Notes: a model not told the origin generated them from the letters alone. 64,000 nt of DNA from Emcibacter sp. (GCA_021647465.1 JAKIUQ010000008.1:1-64000); one strand, 5' to 3'. Counted from the first letter of the stretch, positions 1 to 9,600 are shown. Numbers and translations: made by a program.

Positions 1-123
1 GATAATGTTGAGATTAATGTTGAATTGATCTATCCGATTGCCATGGACGAAGGCCTGCGTTTTGCGATCCGCGAAGGCGGCCGCACCGTCGGCGCCGGCG
101 TCGTCGCAAGCATCATTGAATAA
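1..123 (+). CDS. tuf: Elongation factor Tu, C-terminal 40 residues (partial)
   Basis: The first 40 codons read in frame to a TAA at 121-123 and give the end of EF-Tu domain 3, including [13 protein letters not shown], the near-invariant C-terminal motif of the family. EF-Tu carries aminoacyl-tRNA to the ribosomal A site as a GTP complex. The start lies before the window. It sits 43 bp before rpsJ, the normal place of a tuf copy in the str/S10 region of Proteobacteria, so it is probably co-transcribed with the ribosomal genes that follow. Confidence 0.97.
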   Translation, partial: DNVEINVELIYPIAMDEGLRFAIREGGRTVGAGVVASIIE

Positions 124-132
124 TTTAGGATC

Positions 133-166
133 AGGAGCGCGGGTCTAAAGGCTCGCGTATATATTT
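133..166 (+). promoter_or_regulatory. rpsJ leader: Shine-Dalgarno separated from AUG by a hairpin
   Basis: AGGAG at 133-137 is the only good ribosome binding site before rpsJ but lies 29 nt from the ATG at 167. The 20 nt directly after it (138-157) can fold as an 8-bp stem, CGCGGGTC with GGCTCGCG (two G-U pairs), closed by a TAAA loop. If folded, the AGGAG would sit 9 nt from the AUG, a normal distance. This is a sequence-based structural inference; the hairpin could also act as an S10-operon control element. Confidence 0.5.
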
Positions 167-484
167 ATGTTGGAATCACAAAATATTCGCATCCGCTTAA
201 AGGCATTTGATCATCGTATTCTTGATCAGGCCGCAAGCGAGATTGCCAATACAGCCAAAAGAACAGGCGCTAGCGTACGCGGCCCTATTCCTATGCCGAC
301 GCGGATTGAAAAATTCACCGTATTGCGCTCGCCGCATGTGAATAAAAAATCCCGTGAGCAGTTCGAGATGCGCACATTCAAGCGTCTTTTGGATATCGTA
401 GAGCCAACACCGCAAACTGTGGACGCGCTGATGAAGCTCGATCTTGCAGCTGGTGTTGATGTTGAAATCAAGTTGCAGGGTTAG
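167..484 (+). CDS. rpsJ: 30S ribosomal protein S10
   Basis: A 105-residue S10, the normal length (about 102-105). [11 protein letters not shown] near the N-terminus and [13 protein letters not shown] in the middle are the family signatures. S10 binds the 30S head and, in other bacteria, also works with NusB in antitermination. It is the first gene of the S10 operon, 4 bp before rplC. The ATG at 167 is the only start giving a full-length protein; its ribosome binding site is displaced by a hairpin (133-166). Confidence 0.98.
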   Translation: MLESQNIRIRLKAFDHRILDQAASEIANTAKRTGASVRGPIPMPTRIEKFTVLRSPHVNKKSREQFEMRTFKRLLDIVEPTPQTVDALMKLDLAAGVDVEIKLQG

Positions 485-488
485 AAAA

Positions 489-1214
489 ATGCGTGCAGGA
501 TTAATTGCTAAAAAAATTGGCATGTCGCGTGTTTTTGCGGAAGGCGGGCAGCATATTCCCGTCACCGTACTGCATGTTGACAATTGTCAGGTTGTTTCTC
601 ATAAAACAACAGATACAGACGGCTATAACGCCCTACAATTAGGGGTTGGTACGGCCAAAGTTAAACGGACGACGCAGCCTATGCGGGGCCATTTTGCCAA
701 AGCCAAGGTTGAGCCAAAAGCAAAACTTGCTGAATTCCGTATATCGGATGATGCTTTTCTGGATATTGGCGCAGAAATCACGGTTGAGCATTTTGTTGCG
801 GGCCAAATGGTTGATGTGACAGGTATTTCCAAGGGTAAAGGTTTTGCCGGCGCGATGAAACGTCATAATTTTGCGGGCCTGAGGGCGACGCATGGGGTGT
901 CTATTTCTCACAGATCACACGGTTCCACGGGTCAATGTCAGGATCCGGGCCGCGTATTCAAGGGTAAGAAGATGGCGGGTCATATGGGTTCAGAGCGCAA
1001 AACTATTCTTAACCTTGAGGTTGTCGGTTCAGATTTAGACGAAGGCTTGCTTCTTGTAAAAGGCGCTATTCCGGGGGCTAAAAACGGCTGGATATTTATC
1101 AATGATGCCGTCAAAAAGCCCGCGAATACCGATGCGCCTTATCCTGGTGCCGTGCGCGCAGTTAAAGCTGCCGAAGTGGCGGATGACACTGCTGCTGAAA
1201 AGAGTGAGGAATAA
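489..1214 (+). CDS. rplC: 50S ribosomal protein L3
   Basis: The 241-residue product is L3, one of the first proteins to bind 23S rRNA, with a loop reaching toward the peptidyl-transferase centre. The conserved stretch [13 protein letters not shown] and the [20 protein letters not shown] segment are present; the Gln in STGQ aligns with the residue methylated by PrmB in other bacteria. The start is the ATG at 489, preceded by CAGGG at 476-480; an upstream in-frame start would run into rpsJ. About 25 acidic, Ala-rich residues extend the C-terminus. It is 3 bp from rplD. Confidence 0.97.
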   Translation: MRAGLIAKKIGMSRVFAEGGQHIPVTVLHVDNCQVVSHKTTDTDGYNALQLGVGTAKVKRTTQPMRGHFAKAKVEPKAKLAEFRISDDAFLDIGAEITVEHFVAGQMVDVTGISKGKGFAGAMKRHNFAGLRATHGVSISHRSHGSTGQCQDPGRVFKGKKMAGHMGSERKTILNLEVVGSDLDEGLLLVKGAIPGAKNGWIFINDAVKKPANTDAPYPGAVRAVKAAEVADDTAAEKSEE

Positions 1215-1217
1215 GCC

Positions 1218-1838
1218 ATGAAAGCCGAAGTAATTACACTCGATGCGAAAAAGGCCGGCAATGTCGACCTTGTTGACAGCATCTACGCCTTGCCGGAACG
1301 TGCTGATATCCTTCAGCGGGTTGTGGTATGGCAGTTGGCAAAGCGCCGGGCCGGAACCCATAAAGTTCAGACGCGGGGCGAAATAACGGGTACAACAAAA
1401 CGTATCGGCAAGCAAAAAGGCGGCGGTACAGCCCGTCACGGTGCCGGTAAGGTTAGTCAATTCCGCGGGGGTGGCCGCGCATTCGGGCCGGTTGTTCGGT
1501 CTCACGGCTATGGCCTTCCCAAGAAAATCAGACTGCTTGGTCTTAAAACGGCTTTGTCTTCAAAGCTTGCAAATGGCAATCTTATTGTCATTGAAGATAT
1601 GGACCTTAAAGCCAGCAAGACAAAAGACTTAAAAGCCAAGTTGAGCAAACTTGGTCTGGAAAAAGTCTTATTTATTGATGGTGCCGAAGTGAATAAAAAC
1701 TTTCTACTCGCTGCGAATAACATTCCTTATGTTGACGTATTGCCTACGCAAGGTGCGAATGTTTATGACATTCTACGCGCCGAGAAACTGGTATTGACCA
1801 AAGCAGCCGTAGTAAGCCTGATGGAGAGGCTAAAATGA
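1218..1838 (+). CDS. rplD: 50S ribosomal protein L4
   Basis: A 206-residue L4 (family about 200-210). The exposed loop that lines the exit tunnel is recognisable as [13 protein letters not shown] followed by [10 protein letters not shown]4 binds 23S rRNA and in gammaproteobacteria represses the S10 operon; no obvious E. coli-type S10 leader is seen here. The stop overlaps the rplW start by 4 bp (ATGA), which implies translational coupling. Confidence 0.97.
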   Translation: MKAEVITLDAKKAGNVDLVDSIYALPERADILQRVVVWQLAKRRAGTHKVQTRGEITGTTKRIGKQKGGGTARHGAGKVSQFRGGGRAFGPVVRSHGYGLPKKIRLLGLKTALSSKLANGNLIVIEDMDLKASKTKDLKAKLSKLGLEKVLFIDGAEVNKNFLLAANNIPYVDVLPTQGANVYDILRAEKLVLTKAAVVSLMERLK

Positions 1839-2140
1839 CGGATAAAGAAACCGATATTAAACATTATGATGTTATTCTTGGCCCCGTGATCACGGAAAAG
1901 ACAACGATGATGTCTGAGCAGAATCAGATCGTTTTCAAGGTTCCGCTGACAGCAACAAAGCCGCAGATCAAAGCTGCGGTAGAGGGTCTGTTTGGCGTGA
2001 AGGTTGAAGATGTCAATACGCTCCGTGTCAAGGGTAAGACAAAGCGTTTCAAAGGCATAATGGGCCGCAGAAACGATTATAAAAAAGCAATGGTGCAATT
2101 GGCTGAAGGTCAATCCATCGATGTGACAACGGGAGTATAG
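1835..2140 (+). CDS. rplW: 50S ribosomal protein L23
   Basis: A 101-residue L23, a tunnel-exit protein that docks SRP and trigger factor. The typical start ([14 protein letters not shown]) and the segment [12 protein letters not shown] are visible. Its ATG at 1835 overlaps the rplD stop. rplB begins 4 bp after the stop, in the invariant rplC-rplD-rplW-rplB order. Confidence 0.97.
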   Translation: MTDKETDIKHYDVILGPVITEKTTMMSEQNQIVFKVPLTATKPQIKAAVEGLFGVKVEDVNTLRVKGKTKRFKGIMGRRNDYKKAMVQLAEGQSIDVTTGV

Positions 2141-2144
2141 GACG

Positions 2145-2981
2145 ATGGCGTTAAAAACATATAATCCGACATCTCCCGGTCAGCGCGGCCTTGTGCAGGT
2201 TGACCGTTCAGATCTATGGAAAGGCAAGCCTGTTAAGTCATTGACTGAAGGTTTGACAAAATCCGGTGGCCGCAATAACCATGGCCGCATCACGGCGCGA
2301 CGGCGCGGGGGCGGGCATAAGCGCACCTACCGCATGATCGACTTCAAACGTCAGAAATGGGATATGGATGCGACAGTATTGCATTTGGAATATGATCCTA
2401 ACCGGACGTCTTTCATTGCCTTGATCGAATATACGGATGGTGAGCAGGCTTATATCCTGGCCCCGCAACGGTTGAGCGTTGGTGATAAAGTTATCGCCGG
2501 TGAAAAAGTTGATGTGAAGCCCGGTAATGCGATGCCATTATATAGCGTTCCGGTTGGTTCCATTGTGCATAATGTTGAAATGAAGCCAAAAAAGGGGGGG
2601 CAGATTGCCCGCTCAGCTGGTGGATATGTGCAAGTCACAGGCCGGGATCGCGCGCAAGTACTTATTCGGCTATCTTCAGGTGAACAGCGTTATGTTCCTT
2701 CCGCTTGCATGGCGACTATTGGTGCCGTGTCCAATCCGGATCACAAGAACATCAAGCTGGCGAAAGCCGGCCGTAATCGCTGGCTGGGCAAGCGTCCATC
2801 GGTTCGCGGCGTTGCCATGAACCCGGTTGATCATCCGCACGGCGGCGGCGAGGGCCGTACGTCCGGCGGTCGTCATCCCGTGACGCCATGGGGCAAGCCT
2901 ACTAAAGGTAAGCGAACACGTAGCAATAAGTCGACAGATCGTTTTATCGTACGGTCACGTCACGAACGTAAGAAGGGCTAG
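2145..2981 (+). CDS. rplB: 50S ribosomal protein L2
   Basis: A 278-residue L2, normal for the family (about 275). L2 is needed for subunit association and peptidyl-transferase activity. The C-terminal motif [12 protein letters not shown] holds the conserved histidine tied to that role, followed by a basic tail ([14 protein letters not shown]). N-terminal [12 protein letters not shown] is also typical. The gene lies between rplW and rpsS with gaps of 4 and 6 bp. Confidence 0.98.
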   Translation: MALKTYNPTSPGQRGLVQVDRSDLWKGKPVKSLTEGLTKSGGRNNHGRITARRRGGGHKRTYRMIDFKRQKWDMDATVLHLEYDPNRTSFIALIEYTDGEQAYILAPQRLSVGDKVIAGEKVDVKPGNAMPLYSVPVGSIVHNVEMKPKKGGQIARSAGGYVQVTGRDRAQVLIRLSSGEQRYVPSACMATIGAVSNPDHKNIKLAKAGRNRWLGKRPSVRGVAMNPVDHPHGGGEGRTSGGRHPVTPWGKPTKGKRTRSNKSTDRFIVRSRHERKKG

Positions 2982-2987
2982 AGACAT

Positions 2988-3266
2988 ATGTCACGTTCAG
3001 TTTGGAAGGGTCCGTTCGTCGATCTGCATTTGCTTAAGAAATCAGAAGCAATGTCAGATTCAGGTAAAAATTCACCGATCAAGACCTGGTCTCGTCGGTC
3101 AACTATTTTACCGCAATTCGTCGGACAAACATTTAATGTTCATAACGGTCACAAATTTATCCCTGTTTACGTAACAGAAGATATGGTTGGCCATAAGCTT
3201 GGTGAATTCGCCCCGACCCGTACCTATTACGGTCATGGCGCAGACAAAAAAGCTAGGAAGAGGTAG
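2988..3266 (+). CDS. rpsS: 30S ribosomal protein S19
   Basis: A 92-residue S19, the expected length. [15 protein letters not shown] opens the protein and [19 protein letters not shown] closes it; both are strongly conserved. S19 binds the 30S head near the A-site finger contact. It is 6 bp after rplB and 5 bp before rplV. Confidence 0.98.
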   Translation: MSRSVWKGPFVDLHLLKKSEAMSDSGKNSPIKTWSRRSTILPQFVGQTFNVHNGHKFIPVYVTEDMVGHKLGEFAPTRTYYGHGADKKARKR

Positions 3267-3271
3267 AAACC

Positions 3272-3652
3272 GTGGGTAAGAAAAAATCACCACGCCGTAT
3301 TGCAGACAACGAAGCATTAGCCGTATGCAAAATGGTTCGCGTCAGTCCCCAGAAATTAAATCTGGTGGCTGGTCTCATTCGCGGCAAGAAAGTCGACAAA
3401 GCTCTTGCGGATCTTACTTTCTCAAAACGTCGTATTTCCGCTAACGTGAAAAGCGTCCTTGAATCTGCTATTGCCAATGCGGAAAATAATCACGGTCTTG
3501 ATGTAGACAGTTTGATTGTTGCCGAGGCAAGCGTTGGCAAATCTTTGGTCATGAAGCGTTTTCGTCCACGGGCTCGTGGCCGGACAGGGAAAATTTTAAA
3601 ACCATTCAGTCAGTTGCGGATTTTGGTCCGTGAGGTTGAGGAGCAAGCATAA
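3272..3652 (+). CDS. rplV: 50S ribosomal protein L22
   Basis: A 126-residue L22, whose beta-hairpin lines the exit tunnel and is a known site of macrolide resistance changes. [20 protein letters not shown] and the C-terminal [15 protein letters not shown] region are diagnostic. Translation starts at a GTG (3272) preceded by AGGTAG. The final A of its TAA stop is the first base of the rpsC ATG, so the two are tightly coupled. Confidence 0.97.
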   Translation: MGKKKSPRRIADNEALAVCKMVRVSPQKLNLVAGLIRGKKVDKALADLTFSKRRISANVKSVLESAIANAENNHGLDVDSLIVAEASVGKSLVMKRFRPRARGRTGKILKPFSQLRILVREVEEQA

Positions 3653-4395
3653 TGGGTCAAAAAGTTAATCCAATCGGTCTTCGCCTTGGGATCAATCGCA
3701 CGTGGGATAGTCGCTGGTACGCAGATGGGGATGATTACGCAAACTTACTTCATGAAGATCTTGCCATACGTGCTTTTCTCATGGAAGAGTTAAAACAGGC
3801 AAGTATCAGCCGTGTCGTGATTGAGCGTCCGGCTAAAAAAGCCCGCGTAACAATCTATTCCGCACGTCCTGGCGTTATTATCGGCAAAAAAGGCGCGGAT
3901 ATCGAAAAGCTGCGCAAAGCTATTTCAGGGATGACTGTCGCCCTTGATGTGAGCCTTAATATTGTTGAAATACGCAAGCCGGAAATTGATGCCCAGTTGG
4001 TTGCTGATAGTGTCAGTCAACAGCTGGAACGCCGTGTTGCCTTCCGCCGTGCCATGAAACGGGTTATGCAGAGCGCGATGCGCCTTGGTGCCCTTGGTAT
4101 CCGGATCAATACCGCTGGCCGTCTTGGCGGCGCTGAGATCGCGCGTACCGAATGGTACCGCGAGGGTCGCGTGCCGCTCCATACGCTTCGTTCCGATATT
4201 GACTATGCCGAAAGCCGCGCCAAGACACCTTATGGTATCATCGGCGTTAAGGTATGGATTTTTAAGGGCGAAATCATGGAACATGATCCCATGGCGCGTG
4301 ACAACCGTATTAATGAACAGCAGAAGAGTTCTGGCGGCAATGCTGGTGGTGGCCGGCCCCCGCGATCCCCAAGATCTCCTCGGAATGCAAGGTAG
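3652..4395 (+). CDS. rpsC: 30S ribosomal protein S3
   Basis: A 247-residue S3 with [14 protein letters not shown] at the start, a type-2 KH domain containing [15 protein letters not shown], and the C-terminal domain with [21 protein letters not shown]3 lies at the mRNA entrance and contributes to helicase activity. The last 25 or so residues form a low-complexity Gly/Arg/Pro/Ser tail, longer than in E. coli. It overlaps rplV by one base; rplP follows 5 bp later. Confidence 0.97.
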   Translation: MGQKVNPIGLRLGINRTWDSRWYADGDDYANLLHEDLAIRAFLMEELKQASISRVVIERPAKKARVTIYSARPGVIIGKKGADIEKLRKAISGMTVALDVSLNIVEIRKPEIDAQLVADSVSQQLERRVAFRRAMKRVMQSAMRLGALGIRINTAGRLGGAEIARTEWYREGRVPLHTLRSDIDYAESRAKTPYGIIGVKVWIFKGEIMEHDPMARDNRINEQQKSSGGNAGGGRPPRSPRSPRNAR

Positions 4396-4400
4396 AGATT

Positions 4401-4814
4401 ATGCTTCAACCGAAAAAAACAAAATTCCGCAAGGCGCATAAAGGCCGTATTCACGGTGTTGCAAAGGGTGGCACGTCGCTTACTTTTGGATCCTGCGGCC
4501 TTAAGGCTTTGGAGCCGGAAAGAATAACCGCACGTCAGATCGAAGCCGCCCGCCGTGCCATGACGCGTCATATTAAACGTCAAGGTAAAGTGTGGATTCG
4601 GATTTTTCCCGATGTTCCCGTATCTAAAAAACCTGCTGAAGTTCGTATGGGTAAAGGTAAGGGGTCTGTTGAATTCTGGGCCTGTAAAGTCAAGCCTGGT
4701 CGTATTATGTTTGAAATGGATGGTGTGCCGCTTGATATCGCCCGCGAAGCTTTCGAGCGTGCGGCGGCCAAGCTGCCGATCGCCACGCGCTTTGTGACGC
4801 GCCTTGGCGATTAG
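4401..4814 (+). CDS. rplP: 50S ribosomal protein L16
   Basis: A 137-residue L16, standard length, with [16 protein letters not shown] at the start and [20 protein letters not shown] in the core. L16 organises the A-site region of the large subunit. The reading frame ends in TAG at 4812-4814, but the same frame stays open for 16 codons beyond it through a 12-bp tandem repeat and closes at a second TAG (4860-4862), so the annotated end may be a recently created stop. Confidence 0.96.
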   Translation: MLQPKKTKFRKAHKGRIHGVAKGGTSLTFGSCGLKALEPERITARQIEAARRAMTRHIKRQGKVWIRIFPDVPVSKKPAEVRMGKGKGSVEFWACKVKPGRIMFEMDGVPLDIAREAFERAAAKLPIATRFVTRLGD

Positions 4815-4862
4815 ATAGGCCAGAAATTAGGCCAGAAATTAGGCCAGAAATTAGGCCAGTAG
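4815..4862 (+). repeat. Four tandem copies of a 12-bp unit between rplP and rpmC
   Basis: Four head-to-tail 12-mers fill 4815-4862: ATAGGCCAGAAA, TTAGGCCAGAAA twice, then TTAGGCCAGTAG. The period is four codons and the unit is in frame with rplP, coding (L/I)GQK if the rplP TAG were read through. Such short tandem repeats can change copy number by slippage. They lie between the L16 stop and the ribosome binding site of rpmC. Confidence 0.85.
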
Positions 4863-4877
4863 TTAGGAATGAATGAG

Positions 4878-5081
4878 ATGAAATCATCAGAAATTAAGGG
4901 TAAGTCGGCAGACGAGTTAAAAGGTCTGCTTCTTGATCTGAAAAAAGAGCAGTTCAACCTGCGTTTTCAGCGCGCGACAGCCCAACTGGAAAATACCGCT
5001 CGTGTGCGTGTGGTTCGCCGGGATATTGCCCGTGTTCGCACGCAGCTTAATCAATCAGAGAAGGTAGAAAAAAATGCCTAA
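4878..5081 (+). CDS. rpmC: 50S ribosomal protein L29
   Basis: A 67-residue L29, a helical hairpin at the tunnel exit. The core [23 protein letters not shown] is typical. I prefer the ATG at 4878 to the one at 4869: the AGGA at 4865-4868 is 9 nt from 4878 but abuts 4869, and family members begin with MK. The end overlaps rpsQ by 8 bp. Confidence 0.94.
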   Translation: MKSSEIKGKSADELKGLLLDLKKEQFNLRFQRATAQLENTARVRVVRRDIARVRTQLNQSEKVEKNA

Positions 5082-5307
5082 ACGTATTTTGCAAGGTGAA
5101 GTCGTCAGCGACAAAAATGACAAAACTATTGTCGTTCTTGTGGAACGTCGATTTAAACACCCGTTGCTTCACAAAGTATTGCGCAGTACTAAAAAATATC
5201 ATGCGCATGATGAAAGTAACAAATGTAAAGTGGGCGAGATTGTTCGTATTGAAGAATGTCGTCCGATTTCCAAAAATAAGACTTGGAAAGTTGTCGAAAA
5301 CGCTTAA
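5074..5307 (+). CDS. rpsQ: 30S ribosomal protein S17
   Basis: A 77-residue S17 with [18 protein letters not shown] and [11 protein letters not shown], the conserved OB-fold segments. S17 is a primary 16S rRNA binder. Its ATG lies inside the last codons of rpmC (8-bp overlap). A 44-bp gap to rplN, the longest so far inside the cluster, marks the conventional S10/spc operon boundary; no clear promoter is visible in it. Confidence 0.97.
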   Translation: MPKRILQGEVVSDKNDKTIVVLVERRFKHPLLHKVLRSTKKYHAHDESNKCKVGEIVRIEECRPISKNKTWKVVENA

Positions 5308-5351
5308 AACAAGTGTTCTCAAATTTAGTGTAACAATGTTGGAATAAACCA

Positions 5352-5720
5352 ATGATTCAAATGCAAACCAATCTTGACGTAGCCGATAACTCTGGTGCCC
5401 GCCGGGTTCAGTGTATCAAGGTGCTTGGGGGCTCTCATCGCAGGGTTGCCGGCGTCGGCGATACTATTGTCGTGAGCATAAAGGAAGCAATTCCGCGCGG
5501 CAAAGTAAAAAAAGGTCAGGTGCATCGTGCTGTTATCGTCCGCACAAAGAAAGATATTCAACGGTCTGATGGGACTGCCATTCGGTTTGATGGGAACGCT
5601 GCTGTTCTGATCAATAAACAGAATGAGCCGATCGGAACGCGTATCTTTGGCCCTGTGGTACGTGAACTCCGTGCATCTAACCATATGAAAATTATTTCTC
5701 TTGCACCGGAGGTACTGTAA
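5352..5720 (+). CDS. rplN: 50S ribosomal protein L14
   Basis: A 122-residue L14, the standard length, beginning [20 protein letters not shown] and containing [16 protein letters not shown]14 sits at the subunit interface and is the docking site of the silencing factor RsfS. It is the first gene of the classical spc group. The TAA stop shares its last base with the rplX ATG. Confidence 0.98.
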   Translation: MIQMQTNLDVADNSGARRVQCIKVLGGSHRRVAGVGDTIVVSIKEAIPRGKVKKGQVHRAVIVRTKKDIQRSDGTAIRFDGNAAVLINKQNEPIGTRIFGPVVRELRASNHMKIISLAPEVL

Positions 5721-6040
5721 TGGCTACCGCAAAATTTAAAATTAAAAAGGGCGATGAAGTTATCGTCCTGACCGGTAAGGACAAAGGCAAGAAAGGCACA
5801 ATCACAGAAATGATTACCGCCAAATCTCGTGCCGTAGTTCAGGGTATCAATATGGTTAAACGCCATACCCGCCAGACTCAAACAGAAGAAGGCGGCATTA
5901 AATCCAAGGAAGCCTCAATTCATGTTTCCAATCTGGCTTTGATTGATCCAAAATCCGGCGCTGCCACCAAAGCAGGGTTCAAAATCGAAAAAGACGGCAC
6001 CAAGGTTCGTATATCCAGAGCATCAGGGGAGAAGATCTAA
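5720..6040 (+). CDS. rplX: 50S ribosomal protein L24
   Basis: A 106-residue L24 with a KOW motif near the N-terminus ([17 protein letters not shown]), followed by [16 protein letters not shown]24 nucleates 50S assembly near the tunnel exit. It overlaps both neighbours by one base (taATG junctions at 5720 and 6040), so rplN-rplX-rplE are likely translated as a coupled set. Confidence 0.97.
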   Translation: MATAKFKIKKGDEVIVLTGKDKGKKGTITEMITAKSRAVVQGINMVKRHTRQTQTEEGGIKSKEASIHVSNLALIDPKSGAATKAGFKIEKDGTKVRISRASGEKI

Positions 6041-6603
6041 TGTCTAAATATATCCCTCGTTTGCGCGAAGTTTATCAAAATGAAGTTCGCGATAGCCTGC
6101 AAAAAGAATTCAATTTTGTCAATGTGATGCAAATTCCCCGGTTGGAGAAAATTGTCATTAACATGGGTGTTGGTGAAGCTGTTGGCGATAGTAAGAAGGT
6201 TAAGAAAGCTGTTGAGGAAATGGCTAAAATTTCTGGCCAGAAACCTGTTACGACGCTTGCCAAAAAATCTATTGCGACGTTTAAACTTCGTGAAGAAGTG
6301 GCCATCGGCTGTAAGGTTACCCTGCGTGGTAACCGGATGTATGAATTCCTGGATCGCCTGATCCAGATTGCATTGCCGCGCGTTCGTGACTTTCGCGGTG
6401 TTCGTCCAACGAGTTTTGATGGCCGGGGCAACTATGCTCTTGGTTTGAAAGAACAGTTGGTGTTTCCTGAAATCGCCTATGATGACGTAGACGACACACG
6501 GGGCATGGACATCATCATTTGTACATCTGCCAAAACCGACGACGAAGCAAGATCGCTTCTGACAGGTTTTCAGATGCCGTTCCAGAGAACAGACCAGAAA
6601 TAG
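6040..6603 (+). CDS. rplE: 50S ribosomal protein L5
   Basis: A 187-residue L5 (family about 180-187). [16 protein letters not shown] and [10 protein letters not shown] are characteristic. L5 binds 5S rRNA and contacts P-site tRNA. The C-terminus (PFQRTDQK) is slightly longer than in E. coli. rpsN follows after 20 bp, preceded by an AGGA motif. Confidence 0.98.
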   Translation: MSKYIPRLREVYQNEVRDSLQKEFNFVNVMQIPRLEKIVINMGVGEAVGDSKKVKKAVEEMAKISGQKPVTTLAKKSIATFKLREEVAIGCKVTLRGNRMYEFLDRLIQIALPRVRDFRGVRPTSFDGRGNYALGLKEQLVFPEIAYDDVDDTRGMDIIICTSAKTDDEARSLLTGFQMPFQRTDQK

Positions 6604-6623
6604 AATAGGCAGGAAAATCTGAT

Positions 6624-6929
6624 ATGGCTAAAACAAGTGCTGTAGAAAAAAACATGAAACGTGAACGTTTGGTCGCAAAATATGCTGACAAGCGGGCGGC
6701 GTTGAAAAAAGCTGCGGTTGATCCTGAATTGTCACCTGAAGAACAATTCATGGCACGGCTCAAGCTCGCCAAGTTGCCGCGCAACAGTGCGCCAACACGC
6801 CTTCGTAATCGTTGTCAAGTAACCGGTCGCCCCCGTGGCTATCATCGTAAATTTAAAATGTCTCGTATCTCTCTCCGTGATTTAGCCTCTAGTGGCTATC
6901 TTCCCGGCGTTACGAAATCGAGCTGGTAA
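6624..6929 (+). CDS. rpsN: 30S ribosomal protein S14 (zinc-free form)
   Basis: A 101-residue S14 of the long, zinc-independent type: there are no CxxC pairs, and the central segment is [20 protein letters not shown]14 binds the 30S head next to S3 and S10. The gene overlaps no neighbour and is followed after 13 bp by rpsH, which has an AAGGAGG-type ribosome binding site. Confidence 0.97.
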   Translation: MAKTSAVEKNMKRERLVAKYADKRAALKKAAVDPELSPEEQFMARLKLAKLPRNSAPTRLRNRCQVTGRPRGYHRKFKMSRISLRDLASSGYLPGVTKSSW

Positions 6930-6942
6930 GGAGGACAGACTA

Positions 6943-7341
6943 ATGTCAATGAGTGATCCTCTAGCAGATATGCTGACACGTATACGTAATGGACAACGTG
7001 TTAATAAAGAAACTGTTAGTTCGCCTGCGTCTAACATGCGTCAACGTGTACTTGATGTGTTAGCACGCGAAGGCTTTATCCGTGGATATAACCGTAATGA
7101 AGATCAAACCGGTAAGCCGCAGATTAATATTGAGTTGAAATATCATGAAGGAAGTCCGGTCATCCGCGAGATCAAACGGATATCAAAGCCGGGTCTTCGG
7201 GTTTATTCTTCTGTGGCAGATTTGCCGCGCATCAGGAATGGCCTTGGTATTTCTATTGTTTCAACCCCTAAAGGTGTACTCTCCGATTCTGAAGCTCGCG
7301 CTCAGAATGTTGGCGGCGAGATCATCTGCACAGTATTCTAA
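6943..7341 (+). CDS. rpsH: 30S ribosomal protein S8
   Basis: A 132-residue S8 starting [18 protein letters not shown]. The ATG at 6943 has a very strong AAGGAGG 7-13 nt upstream; an in-frame start further upstream would overlap rpsN and is not conserved. The C-terminal GGEIICTVF is the family end. S8 binds helix 21 of 16S rRNA and represses the spc operon in E. coli. Confidence 0.97.
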   Translation: MSMSDPLADMLTRIRNGQRVNKETVSSPASNMRQRVLDVLAREGFIRGYNRNEDQTGKPQINIELKYHEGSPVIREIKRISKPGLRVYSSVADLPRIRNGLGISIVSTPKGVLSDSEARAQNVGGEIICTVF

Positions 7342-7352
7342 GGATAGAAGTT

Positions 7353-7886
7353 ATGTCTAGAATTGGTAAAAAAGCTGTTGCTGTACCTCAGGGTGTGGAA
7401 GCAAATCTTAATGGTAAGGATCTTACCATTAAGGGGCCAAAAGGCGAGCTTGCAATGACATTTGTTGCGGATGTTGATGCGAAGCTTGAAAATGGCGAAA
7501 TTCTGGTTACCCCAATCGGGGATACAAAGCGTGCCCGTTCAATGTGGGGTATGCAGCGCACTTTGGCTGCGAATCTGATTGAGGGCGTTATGGAGGGATA
7601 CAGTAAGACATTGCTTTTGGTTGGTGTCGGGTATCGTGCTTTCGTGAAAGGTAGCAATATCCAGCTTCAACTGGGATACAGTCATGATGTCATTTATGCG
7701 ATTCCCAAAGGTGTGGACGTGAAATGCCCGGATCAGACGACCATCATCATTTCCGGTATCGACAAACAAAAAGTTGGTCAGGTCGCGGCGGAAATTCGTG
7801 AATGGCGTAAACCAGAGCCTTATAAAGGCAAGGGTGTTAAATATTCTGATGAATATGTCTTCCGTAAAGAAGGCAAGAAAAAATAA
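7353..7886 (+). CDS. rplF: 50S ribosomal protein L6
   Basis: A 177-residue L6 with MSRIGKKAVAVPQGV at the start and the C-terminal KPEPYKGKGVKYSDE signature. It has two repeated alpha/beta domains and lies near the factor-binding stalk base. The gap to rpsH is 11 bp and to rplR 12 bp. Confidence 0.98.
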   Translation: MSRIGKKAVAVPQGVEANLNGKDLTIKGPKGELAMTFVADVDAKLENGEILVTPIGDTKRARSMWGMQRTLAANLIEGVMEGYSKTLLLVGVGYRAFVKGSNIQLQLGYSHDVIYAIPKGVDVKCPDQTTIIISGIDKQKVGQVAAEIREWRKPEPYKGKGVKYSDEYVFRKEGKKK

Positions 7887-7898
7887 TAGGTGCTCGTT

Positions 7899-8261
7899 AT
7901 GCTTAGTGGTAAAAAGTTATTTAATCGTCGCCGGAATCGGGTACGGACTCGTATTCGCAAGGTGACAACAGGACGGCCCAGGCTTTCTGTACATCGCACG
8001 AACCAGCATATTTATGCACAGGTTATTGATGATGAGCAGGGCGTAACCGTTGCCGCAGCATCCACATTGGATGTTGATCTACGTAAAGCTCTGAAAATTG
8101 GCAGTAATGCCGATGCCGCAGGAGAAGTTGGAAAATTAATTGCAGACCGCGCCAAGAGCGCCGGTGTTGATACAGTGGTTTTTGATCGGGGTGGTTTTCT
8201 TTTCCATGGCCGGGTAAAAGCTCTTGCAGATGCCGCGCGTACCGCTGGTCTGAATTTTTAG
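7899..8261 (+). CDS. rplR: 50S ribosomal protein L18
   Basis: A 120-residue L18, a 5S rRNA binder, with [28 protein letters not shown] and the C-terminal [20 protein letters not shown]. The ATG at 7899 (MLSGKKLF) is preferred over an in-frame GTG at 7890 because AGG at 7888-7890 is then 8 nt away and the family starts here. Confidence 0.95.
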   Translation: MLSGKKLFNRRRNRVRTRIRKVTTGRPRLSVHRTNQHIYAQVIDDEQGVTVAAASTLDVDLRKALKIGSNADAAGEVGKLIADRAKSAGVDTVVFDRGGFLFHGRVKALADAARTAGLNF

Positions 8262-8282
8262 AGCGTATGAAGGGAATATAAT

Positions 8283-8852
8283 ATGGCACGGTATGAAAAA
8301 GATAACCGTCAGCCGGAAAGTGATCTGATTGAAAAATTGGTTCATATCAATCGCGTGGCCAAAGTGGTCAAAGGTGGCCGTCGTTTTGGTTTTGCGGCAT
8401 TGGTTGTTGTCGGTGACGGCAAAGGTCAAGTTGGTTTTGGCAAGGGTAAGGCACGGGAAGTTCCCGAGGCGATCCGCAAGGCGACAGAAGAAGCAAAAAA
8501 ATCAATGGTGCGCATTCCGCTGCGTGAAGGCAGAACCCTGCATCATGATATCGAAGGCCGTCACGGTGCCGGTAAAGTGGTTATTCGTTCCGCGCAGGCT
8601 GGTACTGGCATTATCGCCGGTGGGCCGATGCGTGCTGTTTTCGAAGCCTTGGGCGTACAGGATGTTGTGACTAAATCACTGGGATCATCTAATCCTTACA
8701 ACATGGTTCGCGGTACTTTTGATGCGCTTAAGCAACAATCTTCCCCGCGGATGATTGCCGCCAGACGGAGCAAAAAAGTTAGTGAAATCGTTGGCCGCCG
8801 GGGCGAACGTGAAGCCGCAGCCCCTGAAGTTGCTCAAGAAGTAACGGAGTAA
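8283..8852 (+). CDS. rpsE: 30S ribosomal protein S5
   Basis: A 189-residue S5 with the double-stranded RNA-binding-like N-domain ([20 protein letters not shown]) and the decoding-fidelity C-domain ([19 protein letters not shown]). It is about 20 residues longer than E. coli S5 through a C-terminal extension rich in Glu and Ala, common in alphaproteobacteria. AAGGGA precedes the ATG. Confidence 0.97.
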   Translation: MARYEKDNRQPESDLIEKLVHINRVAKVVKGGRRFGFAALVVVGDGKGQVGFGKGKAREVPEAIRKATEEAKKSMVRIPLREGRTLHHDIEGRHGAGKVVIRSAQAGTGIIAGGPMRAVFEALGVQDVVTKSLGSSNPYNMVRGTFDALKQQSSPRMIAARRSKKVSEIVGRRGEREAAAPEVAQEVTE

Positions 8853-8856
8853 TCTA

Positions 8857-9045
8857 ATGGCGAAAAAGAAAATGTTAAAGGTAACGCAGACCGGTAGCCC
8901 GATCCGCCGCCCTCAGGACCAACGGGCAACGCTCATTGGGCTTGGTTTAAATAAAATGAATCGCACCCGCGAATTAGAGGATACGCCATCTGTTCGTGGC
9001 ATGATCCGTAAAGTTCGTCATATGGTGAAAGTTGAAGAAGTATAA
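8857..9045 (+). CDS. rpmD: 50S ribosomal protein L30
   Basis: A 62-residue L30 with [25 protein letters not shown] (split here as [15 protein letters not shown] and [17 protein letters not shown]), the family core. L30 is small and non-essential in some bacteria. It sits 4 bp after rpsE, and a 48-bp gap with a small hairpin separates it from rplO. Confidence 0.96.
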   Translation: MAKKKMLKVTQTGSPIRRPQDQRATLIGLGLNKMNRTRELEDTPSVRGMIRKVRHMVKVEEV

Positions 9046-9051
9046 TCCCTC

Positions 9052-9071
9052 CCCATATGATAGTCATAGGG
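9052..9071 (+). promoter_or_regulatory. Small hairpin between rpmD and rplO
   Basis: CCC-a-TATGA at 9052-9060 can pair with TCATA-GGG at 9064-9071 around a TAG loop (8 bp, one bulged A). No T-run follows, so it is not an intrinsic terminator. It may stabilise mRNA or shape translation of rplO; function unknown. Confidence 0.3.
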
Positions 9072-9093
9072 AAAAGGTGACAAGGTAAAGACC

Positions 9094-9573
9094 ATGAAAC
9101 TTAATGAAATTGCCAATAATCCAGGCGCAACGAAAAACCGCAAACGCATCGGGCGCGGTATCGGTTCAGGTACGGGTAAAACCGGTGGCCGCGGCGTAAA
9201 AGGCCAGAAATCCCGTTCAGGGGTGGCGATCAAAGGCTTTGAGGGCGGGCAAATGCCCATCTATCAACGTCTGCCTAAACGCGGCTTTAACAATATTAAC
9301 CGGAAGGTTTTTGTTCCCGTTAATACTGGCGGATTGCAAGACGCCATTGATGCTAAAAAACTGGATCCCAAAAAAGCCATTACAATTGACCTGCTGCAGG
9401 AAGCAGGGCTGGTTAATGGTGTGAAAGATGGCGTTCGGTTGTTGGCAAAAGGCGCATTGAAGTCTAAAGTGAATATCGAAGTATCTGGTGCTTCTGCGGC
9501 GGCAGTGGCGGCTGTTGAAAAGGCTGGCGGAACCGTTACTGTAACAGCCGCGCCTCAGGAAGCTTCCAAATAA
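9094..9573 (+). CDS. rplO: 50S ribosomal protein L15
   Basis: A 159-residue L15. The glycine-rich N-terminus ([20 protein letters not shown]) and [17 protein letters not shown] are diagnostic. L15 is a late assembly protein of the 50S. It lies upstream of secY with a 27-bp gap, as in most bacteria. Confidence 0.97.
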   Translation: MKLNEIANNPGATKNRKRIGRGIGSGTGKTGGRGVKGQKSRSGVAIKGFEGGQMPIYQRLPKRGFNNINRKVFVPVNTGGLQDAIDAKKLDPKKAITIDLLQEAGLVNGVKDGVRLLAKGALKSKVNIEVSGASAAAVAAVEKAGGTVTVTAAPQEASK

Positions 9574-9600
9574 TATTATTGGTAACAGGGATTATACGAG

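Noticed and set aside
4085..4441. A 118-codon + strand frame bridging rpsC and rplP
   Set aside because: Overlaps two certain ribosomal protein genes in another frame and has no conserved content.
4812..4862. TAG read-through (or pyrrolysine) in rplP
   Set aside because: L16 is already full length at the first TAG, other genes here end in TAG normally, and there is no pyrrolysine gene; a slippage-derived repeat is simpler.
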